64,000 nucleotides of DNA from Lysinibacillus timonensis (GTDB lineage: Bacteria; Bacillota; Bacilli; Bacillales_A; Planococcaceae), in contig NZ_LT985980.1 in the NCBI RefSeq assembly GCF_900291985.1, positions 1,686,001 to 1,750,000 on the forward strand, written 5' to 3'. Below, piece by piece: positions 1 through 8,464 of the stretch (its first letter is position 1; every line of letters starts with the position of its first letter). Both the position numbers and the translations under genes were made by a program. The notes under the pieces were generated by a model that saw only the letters and a list, made by a program, of their open reading frames with translations, did not search any database and was not told the DNA's origin.

Positions 1-626
1 GTTGAAAGTACACCTTCTAACTCGAAAGAGAAATTCCAGTCTCCTCTAACGAAAACTACACTCCAAGCTAGTATAGCTGCAACACCCATTTGGATAACTG
101 TTAATAAAATTGGATCTTCGTCTTTTACGTATTTTGATGTATAGAAAATTTGATAGGCAAATGCAAAGGCACACGCAAGTGTCAACAAGTCACCAATGTT
201 TACTTCTGATGTTAATTGAAGTGATAGGAATGCAATTCCAACAACAGCTAGGAAAGCACCAGTCAATTCAAATTTGTCGATTTTTCTTTTATAGGCAAAA
301 TAAGCAATAAATGGCACAATCACAACATTAACTGCAGTTAAAAATGCATTTTTAGATGGTGTGGTATATTGAAGGCCGACTGTTTGTAATAAGAAAGCTA
401 AATATAAAAATAGACCTAAAACGATACCTCTTTTTAATGTGGACTTTCTAATATGTTTAAGTCTTTTATAAAAAAAGATACATAAAATGACTAAGCCTAT
501 TGAAAATCTAGCTGCAAGAAGTTGGTAAGGTGTTAGATAATTTAGTGAAACTGCTGTAAATACAAACCCACTTCCCCATATAATGGCAGTCAAGATTAGC
601 ATTATTTCTCCAATATATTTACGCAT
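1..626 (-). CDS. DMT/EamA-family transporter, 3' end cut by window edge
   Basis: Reading the minus strand from the ATG at 626 gives MRKYIGEIMLILTAIIWGSG followed by FVFTAVSLNYLTPYQLLAAR, the usual first helix and W-G-S/T-x-F motif of drug/metabolite transporter (EamA) exporters. A GGAGGA ribosome-binding site lies just upstream. The frame stays open to base 1, so about 208 residues are visible and the C-terminus lies outside the window. Substrate is unknown; these are inner-membrane proteins of about ten helices. The neighbour on the other side is a divergent CPBP protease gene, so it seems to be its own unit. Confidence 0.85.
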   Translation of the reverse strand, partial: MRKYIGEIMLILTAIIWGSGFVFTAVSLNYLTPYQLLAARFSIGLVILCIFFYKRLKHIRKSTLKRGIVLGLFLYLAFLLQTVGLQYTTPSKNAFLTAVNVVIVPFIAYFAYKRKIDKFELTGAFLAVVGIAFLSLQLTSEVNIGDLLTLACAFAFAYQIFYTSKYVKDEDPILLTVIQMGVAAILAWSVVFVRGDWNFSFELEGVLS

Positions 627-885
627 TATGTCCTCCATATGTAAAAAATGAATGTTATAAATATTTTCAATTATATAATAGTTTCCCAAAATGAAACTAT
701 ATTTATTTACCATTCTAAGATTAAACAAGTACTTATATATATTTTCAATCCAATTCGACATTATTTCCCGAGAAATATCATCGTGACAAAATTTGGAGTA
801 AATTGTACGATTAGTAAGAGCAATTGATTTTTCAAATATTTATCTGGGTTGGATATCAATTGAAAAGTAAGGAGATGATTTAGAA

Positions 886-1542
886 ATGTCTTTTACATTA
901 GAAAAGAAAAAGAACTTTTCACTGCTTATTTCACCTATAATTATTATTATACTAGGGTATTCTATAGCAAATCTTTTCTCAAGATGGATGGCCGAATGGG
1001 CTTGGGTACCACTCGCAATTGTTTATTGGTCAACGATGGGTTTTTGCATTTTTTATTTTAAAGAGAATAAGAAATTAATTGACTGGTTTATAACTACTAA
1101 AATAACAAGGCTCCCCAACATCATCTCAATAATTCTATCATTATTTCCATTGTCTATCTTAATATTAAATTTCAATCTATTAAATTCGCCTTTATTAATC
1201 ATTTTATGGATTTGTTTTGCTCTAATTAATCCTTGGTTTGAAGAATTGTATTGGAGAGGCTTATTATTAGATGCTTCAAGAGGAATACTTCCAACTTGGA
1301 TAAGTATTATTTATAGTACATTTTTCTATTGCATTAGCCATCCATTTATGTGGGGTGTGTTTTCCATAGCAAACACTTCTTATCATTTATATATTTATCT
1401 TATTTTAATGGGAATTGTTTGGGCTATAACATATCACAAAACGAATAGTTTAAAATGGGTTGTTGTGTCACATTTTATCGTGGATATAGGTAATTTAGCG
1501 GTATTTACTTTTCTAAATATTTATATCCCACCTGGACTATGA
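886..1542 (+). CDS. CPBP family intramembrane metalloprotease
   Basis: A 218-residue, very hydrophobic protein with about six membrane segments. The CPBP (Abi/CAAX protease-like) signature is visible: a Glu-Glu-x3-Arg motif at residues 119-124 within NPWFEELYWRG, a conserved His near 151 (ISHPF), and a closing SHFIVDIGN motif that supplies His, Asp and Asn. These residues form the metal site of the family, which cleaves membrane or prenylated peptides; in Firmicutes members are often linked to bacteriocin self-immunity, but no bacteriocin gene is visible here. An AAGGAGATG ribosome-binding site precedes the ATG. Target unknown. Confidence 0.85.
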   Translation: MSFTLEKKKNFSLLISPIIIIILGYSIANLFSRWMAEWAWVPLAIVYWSTMGFCIFYFKENKKLIDWFITTKITRLPNIISIILSLFPLSILILNFNLLNSPLLIILWICFALINPWFEELYWRGLLLDASRGILPTWISIIYSTFFYCISHPFMWGVFSIANTSYHLYIYLILMGIVWAITYHKTNSLKWVVVSHFIVDIGNLAVFTFLNIYIPPGL

Positions 1543-1604
1543 AATAAAGCCAAGGGGACTTTAACATCGCCATTTAAACAAGCCCCCTGGAATTGCTTGC
1601 CAAC

Positions 1605-2165
1605 TTATTTGCTTATTGTTGAAATAAACCCTTCTATTATATAATTAATACTTTTCTCTGTATCAACCGGCATACCAAAGGCACCTTTTTGTTCTAATGA
1701 AGCGAAACCATGTAATATACTTCTCCACCCTCTTATTGCATGAATGATGGTTTCTTGATCGAGATGATAATCACTTAATATTCCCATTAGGAGTTGAATA
1801 ATTTTGTTACCTGCACCTTCCAACTCTTTATCATTATTTTCAGGAGCTTTAATTGTTAACTCATAGAGACCGGGATGTTCTCTTGTAAATTCAATATAAG
1901 CAGTTGACATTGCAAAAATAGCTTCATTTTTTTGCTTACCTCTTACTCTATCGTTAATTTTTTCAAATAGTAAAGTTAAACCATATAAAGATAATTCTCG
2001 TTTAAGATCTGACAATCCATTAATATGATTAAATAATGATGGTGGTTTTACAGATAAGTTTCTTGCTACCGAAGCAAGAGTTACTGCCTCCACCCCATGA
2101 TTATCAGCTATTTCAATTGCGGTCATAATAATCGTTTCGATATCTAAACCTACTCTTGGTGACAT
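1605..2165 (-). CDS. TetR/AcrR family transcriptional regulator
   Basis: 186 residues with an N-terminal TetR helix-turn-helix (about residues 8-55; the DNA-reading helix includes TLASVARNLSVKPPSLFNHI) and a C-terminal ligand/dimer domain of the WHG type (IRGWRSILHGFASLE). It is the last gene of a three-gene operon, 13 bp after the MBL hydrolase, and starts at ATG after AAAGGA. Two identical palindromes on the operon promoter (3491-3529) are its probable binding sites, which would make the operon autoregulated. Ligand unknown. Confidence 0.88.
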   Translation of the reverse strand: MSPRVGLDIETIIMTAIEIADNHGVEAVTLASVARNLSVKPPSLFNHINGLSDLKRELSLYGLTLLFEKINDRVRGKQKNEAIFAMSTAYIEFTREHPGLYELTIKAPENNDKELEGAGNKIIQLLMGILSDYHLDQETIIHAIRGWRSILHGFASLEQKGAFGMPVDTEKSINYIIEGFISTISK

Positions 2166-2178
2166 GACAAGTTCCTTT

Positions 2179-2892
2179 CTAATCTTTGATCAGTTTCTTC
2201 TTTGCTTCTAAAATCGCTCGTTGTATACTGCCTTTTGGATTTACTATTACTTTACCGTGTCCTACTGCTAAAAGTGATGGATTTAGATTGTATATTTTTT
2301 TAGCACTTTCTAATGCAGCTTCTTTATTCCATGTTCCAAATGTAGGAAACGGAAATAGGGGGACTATTTGCCCGCAAATCGCTACTTTACCTCTTGTCTG
2401 CAATGCATCACCAACAATTAACATTTGATTATTAGTTTCAAGTAATGCAATCGAACCTGGAGTATGCCCAGGAGTAGTGATTACCTCTAACGAACCAATT
2501 TTATCCCCTTCATCGAGTAATTGATCTGGTCTAGTTTTTAAGTTTTTTGCGAAATCACCTTTAATTGGCATTTTGGCTTCATGTTCGTCTAACGAAAAAT
2601 CACCTCTAAGTAAGCGAGCATCCCTCTTTGAAATGGAGACGATAGCATTAGGAAAACTCTGTTTTAATTTATCCAACGACCCTACGTGATCACCGTGTGC
2701 ATGAGTTAAAATAATATTTGTAAGTGGTTTATTTAATTTTTTCACTAACCCTACAATTCCTTTATAACTTACGGACAATCCTGTATCAATTAACGTTAGT
2801 TCTTTTTGTTCTTCTAACAAGTAACAATTAACTGGAAAAATATGAGGCATTATTGTCAATTGATACAAATTATCAAATTTAGTTATTTTCAT
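2179..2892 (-). CDS. MBL-fold metallohydrolase
   Basis: 237 residues with the complete metallo-beta-lactamase fold signature: THAHGDHVGSLD (HxHxDH, about residues 64-75), TPGHTPGSIAL (third metal His), VGDAL (bridging Asp) and AVGHGKV (last His). Such zinc hydrolases include glyoxalase II-like thioesterases and lactonases; the exact substrate cannot be read from sequence. It sits between the YdjM-like membrane protein and the TetR regulator, separated by 17 and 13 bp, so it is probably induced by the regulator's ligand. A strong AAAAGGAG site precedes the ATG. Confidence 0.88.
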   Translation of the reverse strand: MKITKFDNLYQLTIMPHIFPVNCYLLEEQKELTLIDTGLSVSYKGIVGLVKKLNKPLTNIILTHAHGDHVGSLDKLKQSFPNAIVSISKRDARLLRGDFSLDEHEAKMPIKGDFAKNLKTRPDQLLDEGDKIGSLEVITTPGHTPGSIALLETNNQMLIVGDALQTRGKVAICGQIVPLFPFPTFGTWNKEAALESAKKIYNLNPSLLAVGHGKVIVNPKGSIQRAILEAKKKLIKD

Positions 2893-2909
2893 TCTATTTT
2901 TCTCCTTTT

Positions 2910-3467
2910 CTATAATCCAATAGCAAGTGATAGTGCTAAAAATAAAATCATTAAAATCCCTTGAAGTAGATATTTAATATTCCATTTCTTTTTCATTTTT
3001 TGAACTGTATATACGAGATACAAAAGACCACCTATGATGAGCAGAATAACCTCAATGACAATACTCCCCTCAGTAGATTGCCATAATCCAAGTCCTAAAT
3101 ATGGTAAGTTGCCGAAATTGCCTGGTAGAACTGGTAAGTCTGGAACATGAACAATAAAATCGATTATCCAATGACTAAAGGTCACCAACCCTATTATCAC
3201 TCCATTTTTCCATCCCCATAAACGCCTAGCCAAAGCCCCAGCAAGGAATGATAATAAAACCGCACCTAAAAGAGAATGTGAATACTCTGCATGAATGACT
3301 GTACCTCTTCCTCCAGCGATGGGATCTCCTATAGTCTCTAATCCAACAAATGTTAAAGGTAAAAATACAATATCTAGAAGTTGAGTACTAACTATTAGTG
3401 ACCAAACCGGTAAATTTTTTGTCACAATCTTGACTGCTGCAGCAATTCCAAAATGTCCAGCAAACAT
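2910..3467 (-). CDS. Predicted YdjM/DUF457-like membrane protein
   Basis: About 185 residues, with roughly five membrane segments and conserved acidic/His residues between them (HAEYSHSLLGA, FSHWIIDFIVHVPD), as in the YdjM/LexA-regulated 'membrane-bound metal-dependent hydrolase' group. The longer open frame begins at a TTG at 3482, but that TTG is part of the GAGGAGG ribosome-binding site; the ATG at 3467 (MFAGHFGIAA) has ideal spacing and is chosen. First gene of the TetR-controlled operon. The catalytic role of the family is unproven, so the function remains open. Confidence 0.7.
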   Translation of the reverse strand: MFAGHFGIAAAVKIVTKNLPVWSLIVSTQLLDIVFLPLTFVGLETIGDPIAGGRGTVIHAEYSHSLLGAVLLSFLAGALARRLWGWKNGVIIGLVTFSHWIIDFIVHVPDLPVLPGNFGNLPYLGLGLWQSTEGSIVIEVILLIIGGLLYLVYTVQKMKKKWNIKYLLQGILMILFLALSLAIGL

Positions 3468-3490
3468 TTGAACCCTCCTCAAAAAGGAAA

Positions 3491-3536
3491 ACTAATACCA
3501 TTAGTTTAATTATAACTAATGGTATTAGTTTTTCAA
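3491..3536 (-). promoter_or_regulatory. SigA-type promoter with two TetR-type operators
   Basis: Reading the minus strand, TTGAAA (3536-3531) and TATAAT (3514-3509) are separated by 16 bp. The spacer contains the 15-bp palindrome ACTAATACCATTAGT (3515-3529 on the plus strand reads ACTAATGGTATTAGT), and a second copy (3491-3505) covers the expected start of transcription. Centres lie 24 bp apart. This is the classical geometry for steric repression by a TetR dimer, and the operon encodes a TetR protein. Binding is inferred, the geometry is seen. Confidence 0.75.
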
Positions 3537-3576
3537 TAGTTGCTTTGTAAATTTTTTAGCATGGAAATTATTAATA

Positions 3577-3600
3577 TTCACTTTTTATATAAAAAGTGAA
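3577..3600. repeat. Perfect 24-bp palindrome upstream of ykuD
   Basis: The two halves TTCACTTTTTAT and ATAAAAAGTGAA are exact reverse complements with no loop. It lies between the TetR operon promoter and the L,D-transpeptidase gene. It could be an operator or a weak transcription barrier; there is no following T-tract, so a terminator is less likely. Confidence 0.5.
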
Positions 3601-3670
3601 GTTAATTAAAACAGCTTGTCATATTAGCATAGTATATAATAAGAAATTCTTATTTGAATGGAGTGATTCA

Positions 3671-4165
3671 TTGTTTCATACTGTATTACCTGGTGAAACA
3701 CTTGTACAAATATCAAGGGATTACCGTACACCTATTGCTGTCATCATAGGTGCAAATCCTACACTTAATCCTGATGTTATTTATGTAGGACAACGAATTG
3801 AAATTCCTAGTTTACCTGATCCAGCTTCAATTCCGTACAAAGTGGATGTTTCCATAAATAATCGGACACTTAGCTTATATCGAAACAATTTATTACAAAA
3901 AACATATCCAATTGCTGTTGGCCGAATGCTCTTTGAGACACCTATAGGAAACTTTGTCATTGTAAATAGAGCTCCAAACCCAGGAGGACCATATGGCACT
4001 ATGTGGTTGAGTTTATCTAAGGAACACTATGGAATTCACGGCACAAATGATCCACGTTCTATAGGTAAATCCGTTTCTAGAGGCTGTATAAGAATGCATA
4101 ATCAAGATGTTGAAGAACTTGCAACGCTAATTCCAAATGGCACAGCAGTTTCAATTCATCCTTAA
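3671..4165 (+). CDS. ykuD: L,D-transpeptidase with N-terminal LysM domain
   Basis: With the TTG start at 3671 (TGGAGTG site five bases upstream) the product is 164 residues, the length I recall for Bacillus subtilis YkuD. Residues 1-47 form a LysM peptidoglycan-binding domain ([20 protein letters not shown]), and the rest is a YkuD catalytic domain with the active-site block [20 protein letters not shown] containing the catalytic His and Cys. It forms 3-3 cross-links in peptidoglycan, in B. subtilis associated with sporulation. A longer frame opens at a GTG at 3596 but has no ribosome-binding site. Confidence 0.9.
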   Translation: MFHTVLPGETLVQISRDYRTPIAVIIGANPTLNPDVIYVGQRIEIPSLPDPASIPYKVDVSINNRTLSLYRNNLLQKTYPIAVGRMLFETPIGNFVIVNRAPNPGGPYGTMWLSLSKEHYGIHGTNDPRSIGKSVSRGCIRMHNQDVEELATLIPNGTAVSIHP

Positions 4166-4195
4166 AAAGAGGAATAAGAGCTTTCCTCTTTTTTT
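4166..4195 (+). terminator. Rho-independent terminator after ykuD
   Basis: AAAGAGGAA, a short loop, then TTCCTCTTT running into a T-tract, directly after the ykuD stop codon. Confidence 0.85.
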
Positions 4196-4296
4196 ATATA
4201 TTCGGATAAGTCACACGTTCGGCAATAACGTATCACTCATTTTTAGATCTAGATTTTCATAAGATACATACATGTCCAAGTAGATGGAGTGAAAAT

Positions 4297-4881
4297 ATGT
4301 ATTTTCTTAAAAAGGGTCTGATAGTTATTGTTGGCAGTATTTTTATATCATTAGGTATCAATTTATTTTTAGTACCTTATGAGATATTGGATGGTGGGAT
4401 GATTGGTATTGGCTTAATACTAAAGTATTTATTCAACTTAAAACCTGGCTTAATGATTATTTGTTTTAGTATTCCTATTTTTACAATTGCTTGGTTTTTC
4501 TATAGAGAATATTTCTATAACAGCTTACACGGAATGATTATCTCATCCTTTTTCATAGATTTCTTCAGACCTTTGCAACATATTGTTCGGGTTGAGGCTA
4601 TTTATAGCTCGATATTAGGTGGAGTTTTAGTAGGACTGGGTATTGGATTCATGCTTAAATTTAAGACAAGCACTGGAGGAACAGACTTAGTTGCACAATT
4701 CATTTGTGATAAAACTGGAGTGAATGTTGGAGTAATTATTTTTATGATTGATTCGATTGTAGTGCTACTTGGAGGTATATTGATTTCAGCGAGTACTCTA
4801 CTCCTGTCGATTGTAACGATTCTATCGGTAGGTATTACAACAAGCACACTAACGATAAATAGTAATCACTTAAAAAGCTAG
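4297..4881 (+). CDS. YitT family membrane protein, short form
   Basis: 194 residues, five or so membrane helices, matching the DUF161/YitT membrane region (ISLGINLFLVPYEILDGGMIGIG near the N-terminus; FKTSTGGTDLVAQ in the middle). Classical YitT proteins are about 280 residues and end in a soluble DUF2179 domain; here the frame stops after SVGITTSTLTIN, so that domain is absent. Whether this is a natural short form or a truncation is unclear; no DUF2179-like frame follows. TGGAGTG ribosome-binding site before the ATG. Function of the family is unknown. Confidence 0.8.
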   Translation: MYFLKKGLIVIVGSIFISLGINLFLVPYEILDGGMIGIGLILKYLFNLKPGLMIICFSIPIFTIAWFFYREYFYNSLHGMIISSFFIDFFRPLQHIVRVEAIYSSILGGVLVGLGIGFMLKFKTSTGGTDLVAQFICDKTGVNVGVIIFMIDSIVVLLGGILISASTLLLSIVTILSVGITTSTLTINSNHLKS

Positions 4882-4960
4882 AAATACATAACAATAAGAA
4901 GAAGTAACATAGTTTGTTACCTCTCCCTTTTCACCCATTATAATTGGGACACAAGTTATC

Positions 4961-7441
4961 TTACATATTGAACAGTTTATTGGAAATATCATTTTCTAGT
5001 AGAACCATAGCAATTTTTTCAAAGTTCAATGGTTTACTAATATAATAACCTTGAATGAGTTCACAACCATTAGTGGCAAGTAACTCAAACTGTTCCCGTT
5101 CCTCTACACCTTCTGCTACTACTTGTAAACCAATATTATGTGCTAAACTTATGATTGTTTCAATAATTTTTCGTTCTTTTTCAGATTGGAACATGACATC
5201 AACAAAGCTTTTATCTATTTTTACCCGGTCAATTGGTAAACTATTTAAATAACTTAACGATGAATATCCTGTACCAAAATCATCTAAATGAATTGATATT
5301 CCTAGACTTTTTAATTCTTCCAATTTTTTCAGATTAACATCAAAGGATTTCATTAAGGATGTTTCTGTAATCTCAAGCTCTATCCATTCTGGAGGTATGC
5401 CTGCATTGTTGACAATTGTACGGACATTACTTACAAAGTCTTGGTGCATGATATGGATAGGGGATATATTTACTGATATATTAATGGGCTGAGCGATATG
5501 TCTATTAATTTGTTTAATTGATTGACATGCCATTCCTAGTACCCAATTATCAATTTCTATTATTTGTCCAGTGACCTCCGCGGTTTGAATAACTTTTAAA
5601 ATACCAAACTTAGATAGCTCAGGCGAGTTAGTACGCAACAAAGCCTCGATACTTGTAATTCGTTTTTCTTTTGTATTAAATAATGGCTGATAAAACAATT
5701 CAAACTCGTTTGTCTCCAAACTTTTCCTGATTCCTAATTCAATTTCTAATTTTTCATCTATTTCTTTTTTTATACTCTCGTCAAAAATACGATATCCATT
5801 TTTGCCAGAACCCTTTGCTCTATACATTGCCATATCTGCATTTTTCAAAAGATCTTCAGAAGTCAACCCATGGCGAGGATATAGGGCTACCCCAATACTT
5901 GAAGTAACATTTAAAATCTTTGAATCAATGACAATTCCTGATTCGAATAATTTCACTATTTCCTTTGCTATAACATCAACATCTTTTTCCGAATCTATAT
6001 CGTGGAGCACTAATATAAATTCGTCACCACTTATTCGAGCTACATACTTATAAAAGTGAGAAATTGACTTTAATAAACTAGCAACTTTGATAATAAGTTT
6101 ATCCCCAAAGGAGTGGCCCAATGTATCATTAATCATTTTAAAATTGTCTAAATCAATAAATATAATTGCCTTCATTTGATCCTGATCTTGTACTAACGAC
6201 TTATTTAATTGTTCAATTAAACTTCTTCTATTCAATAAGCCTGTCAATGAATCATGTGAAGCTAAATGAGCTACTGTTTCTTCACTTTCTTTTAAAATTC
6301 TTTGAGATTCCTTTAATTCATCATATTTACTGCGCAATCGTTCCTCAGTTTGTTTTAATTCATAATTTGAGATCATTAAATCTCGATCTCGTTTTTTAAT
6401 TGCATGAATCATATTGTTGAAGCCTTTGGCAAGACGAGCTACTTCTTGATATTCCTTTGCTTTCGCACGAACATTGTAATTACCATTTTCAACATGGTTC
6501 ATTAATGTCCCTAATTTCTTTAATGGTCTCATCCAAATAAGTGCAATCATATAGGCAAGTACACTAAAAATTGAAATACAGACTATCCCAACAATTAATA
6601 TAGGCATTAAACTTTGGATAAGCTTACTGTTTAATTCTTCCTTACTTATTGCAGTAATAATGCTCATACCATTTTGATGTATTGTTGTTGAACGAACAAG
6701 ATAATTACTTTTATTAATAGCGTAAGGAACAAACTTCTCGTTAGTTTTTTTAATTAACTCCTGATGTTGTTGTCCAAATAGATTTTCTCCAATTAAATAG
6801 TTATTTCTATTTGCTAGGATTGTTCCATATTGGTTTAATAGCATTACTAATCCAGATTCACCGACTTGTGATTTACTTATTAAATTGCTTAAATCCGATA
6901 ATTCAATGTCAATAGCAATAACTCCCTCATGTTTAGACCCTCCCACATACAATGAGGCTGAAATAACTATTTTTTGTGTAACATAATCCAAGTATGGCTC
7001 TGTCCAACTAACATTCTCTTTATTCTCAACCGCTGCTTTAAACCAATCGCGTTCATATGGATTAAAGCTATTTGAGTTTGATAGTTCTTCAACGCTGTAC
7101 AGGTCATCATTAATTACTCCATAAATGCCTGTACTATTACTTGGAAGTATATTCTGATATGTATCGAATAGACCGTTAATTTCTTGTTCGTTCGAGCTCT
7201 CTTGCAACATTAACGAATATTTAAGCTGCTCTAGAATATTTTCTATTAACGAGAAGGAGCTTTCAAATGATATCTTTGTTTGGTTTAAAACAGATTCTGC
7301 TTCTAGTTTGTATTGCTTTTGTATACTTTTTTCTACACTTTTTGAAGCAAGAAAGCCAAATAGCGACATGGTTGTTAAACACATAATAAAAATTAATAGA
7401 ATGGCCCAAAATTTTACACTTTTCGTTCTCAAAAGGTTCAC
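4961..7441 (-). CDS. Cache-HAMP-GGDEF-EAL cyclic-di-GMP enzyme
   Basis: 826 residues. A transmembrane helix (about 12-32) and another (about 280-303) flank an extracellular dCache sensor; HAMP (about 304-355) and a coiled-coil linker follow. The GGDEF domain (about 385-550) has DLDNFKMINDTLGH and the active loop as SGDEF (471-475). The EAL domain (about 565-815) keeps EAL (599-601), NISPIHIMHQDF and DDFGTGYSSL (720-729), so phosphodiesterase residues look intact. No RxxD inhibitory site is visible before SGDEF. It begins at a GTG 6 bp after the PhnD-like lipoprotein gene, so the two are probably co-transcribed and the lipoprotein may feed the sensor. Confidence 0.92.
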   Translation of the reverse strand: MNLLRTKSVKFWAILLIFIMCLTTMSLFGFLASKSVEKSIQKQYKLEAESVLNQTKISFESSFSLIENILEQLKYSLMLQESSNEQEINGLFDTYQNILPSNSTGIYGVINDDLYSVEELSNSNSFNPYERDWFKAAVENKENVSWTEPYLDYVTQKIVISASLYVGGSKHEGVIAIDIELSDLSNLISKSQVGESGLVMLLNQYGTILANRNNYLIGENLFGQQHQELIKKTNEKFVPYAINKSNYLVRSTTIHQNGMSIITAISKEELNSKLIQSLMPILIVGIVCISIFSVLAYMIALIWMRPLKKLGTLMNHVENGNYNVRAKAKEYQEVARLAKGFNNMIHAIKKRDRDLMISNYELKQTEERLRSKYDELKESQRILKESEETVAHLASHDSLTGLLNRRSLIEQLNKSLVQDQDQMKAIIFIDLDNFKMINDTLGHSFGDKLIIKVASLLKSISHFYKYVARISGDEFILVLHDIDSEKDVDVIAKEIVKLFESGIVIDSKILNVTSSIGVALYPRHGLTSEDLLKNADMAMYRAKGSGKNGYRIFDESIKKEIDEKLEIELGIRKSLETNEFELFYQPLFNTKEKRITSIEALLRTNSPELSKFGILKVIQTAEVTGQIIEIDNWVLGMACQSIKQINRHIAQPINISVNISPIHIMHQDFVSNVRTIVNNAGIPPEWIELEITETSLMKSFDVNLKKLEELKSLGISIHLDDFGTGYSSLSYLNSLPIDRVKIDKSFVDVMFQSEKERKIIETIISLAHNIGLQVVAEGVEEREQFELLATNGCELIQGYYISKPLNFEKIAMVLLENDISNKLFNM

Positions 7442-7447
7442 TCACCC

Positions 7448-8341
7448 TTACAAACAACATTCACCTTTTAAGAAATACTCGTACATATAATCTTTTCCGA
7501 GAATTGTTGCTATATTTCTTATAGGATGATAAATTTTATTATCTATTTCAATAAATTTCACAATGGAATCGTCAAACATTTTTAACTCATTTGGTATTTG
7601 AATATGGATATTTAGCATAGCTTCTATAAATCCTTGTTTAATTCCATTATCAATGTCACTTCTTGCGACAATCGGCGAACTGGGGATATTTTCCGACTGC
7701 CAAATGATTTTATAAGTTTCCTTATTTATTTTGCCCAACTTTATTAATTCATTATATTGAATACTGCTAATTGCACCAGCATCTACTCTACCATTCCCGA
7801 TATCTATTAGAACTTGTTCATGTGTACCAGAAAAAACTGTGTCTTTGAAATGTTGTTCCATGTTTATATTTCGGCTTTTAAAAAGCGCAAACGGTAGAAC
7901 AAATCCTGAAGTAGATCCCGCATCCACAAATGCAAAAACACTATCTTTTAAATCCTCAATATTTTCAATTCGAGAATCATTCTTTGTAATAATTAGAGAT
8001 TGGTAGTAGAGACCTGTTTCTTTTCTTTGTTGTACAACTAATGGGGTTAAATTTAACTCGCTTTCAGCTGCAATAAATGAAAAAGCCCCGTACCAACCAA
8101 TATCAATCGTTCCATTTTTCATTTTTTTTACTAAACTAGCATAGCTATCTGTGACTTGAATATCAATATCGACGTTTAGAGTTTTTTCTAAATAAAGTTT
8201 TACGGGCTCAAATTCCTTTTCTAGATCTTTTGCATCTCTAACAGGGATCATTCCAATCGTTAACTTATCTGAACTCGCACTGCACCCGTGTATGATACTA
8301 GTAAATATCAAAAGGCTAAATGTAATAAGTATTCGTTTCAT
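7448..8341 (-). CDS. PhnD-like phosphate/phosphonate-type substrate-binding lipoprotein
   Basis: 297 residues from the ATG at 8341 (MKRILITFSLLIFTSIIHGC); the longer GTG start at 8353 overlaps the GGGGTG ribosome-binding site. Signal peptide with a lipobox-like IIHGC, then a type 2 periplasmic-binding fold typical of PhnD/phosphite-binding proteins: IGMIPVRDAKDLEKEFEPV, DIGWYGAFSF, FAFVDAGSTSGFVLP. No PhnC or PhnE transporter genes are nearby; the only partner is the downstream cyclic-di-GMP enzyme. I infer a sensory rather than transport role. Confidence 0.85.
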   Translation of the reverse strand: MKRILITFSLLIFTSIIHGCSASSDKLTIGMIPVRDAKDLEKEFEPVKLYLEKTLNVDIDIQVTDSYASLVKKMKNGTIDIGWYGAFSFIAAESELNLTPLVVQQRKETGLYYQSLIITKNDSRIENIEDLKDSVFAFVDAGSTSGFVLPFALFKSRNINMEQHFKDTVFSGTHEQVLIDIGNGRVDAGAISSIQYNELIKLGKINKETYKIIWQSENIPSSPIVARSDIDNGIKQGFIEAMLNIHIQIPNELKMFDDSIVKFIEIDNKIYHPIRNIATILGKDYMYEYFLKGECCL

Positions 8342-8464
8342 TCGTGAATTCACCCCGTTAATACAGCATTCATAACCATATTACTACAAGAATGTAAATA
8401 GATTGTAAATCATCTACATTTTCTTTGTTATTTCGACATCCCATTCGACTATTTTTAATAAATA

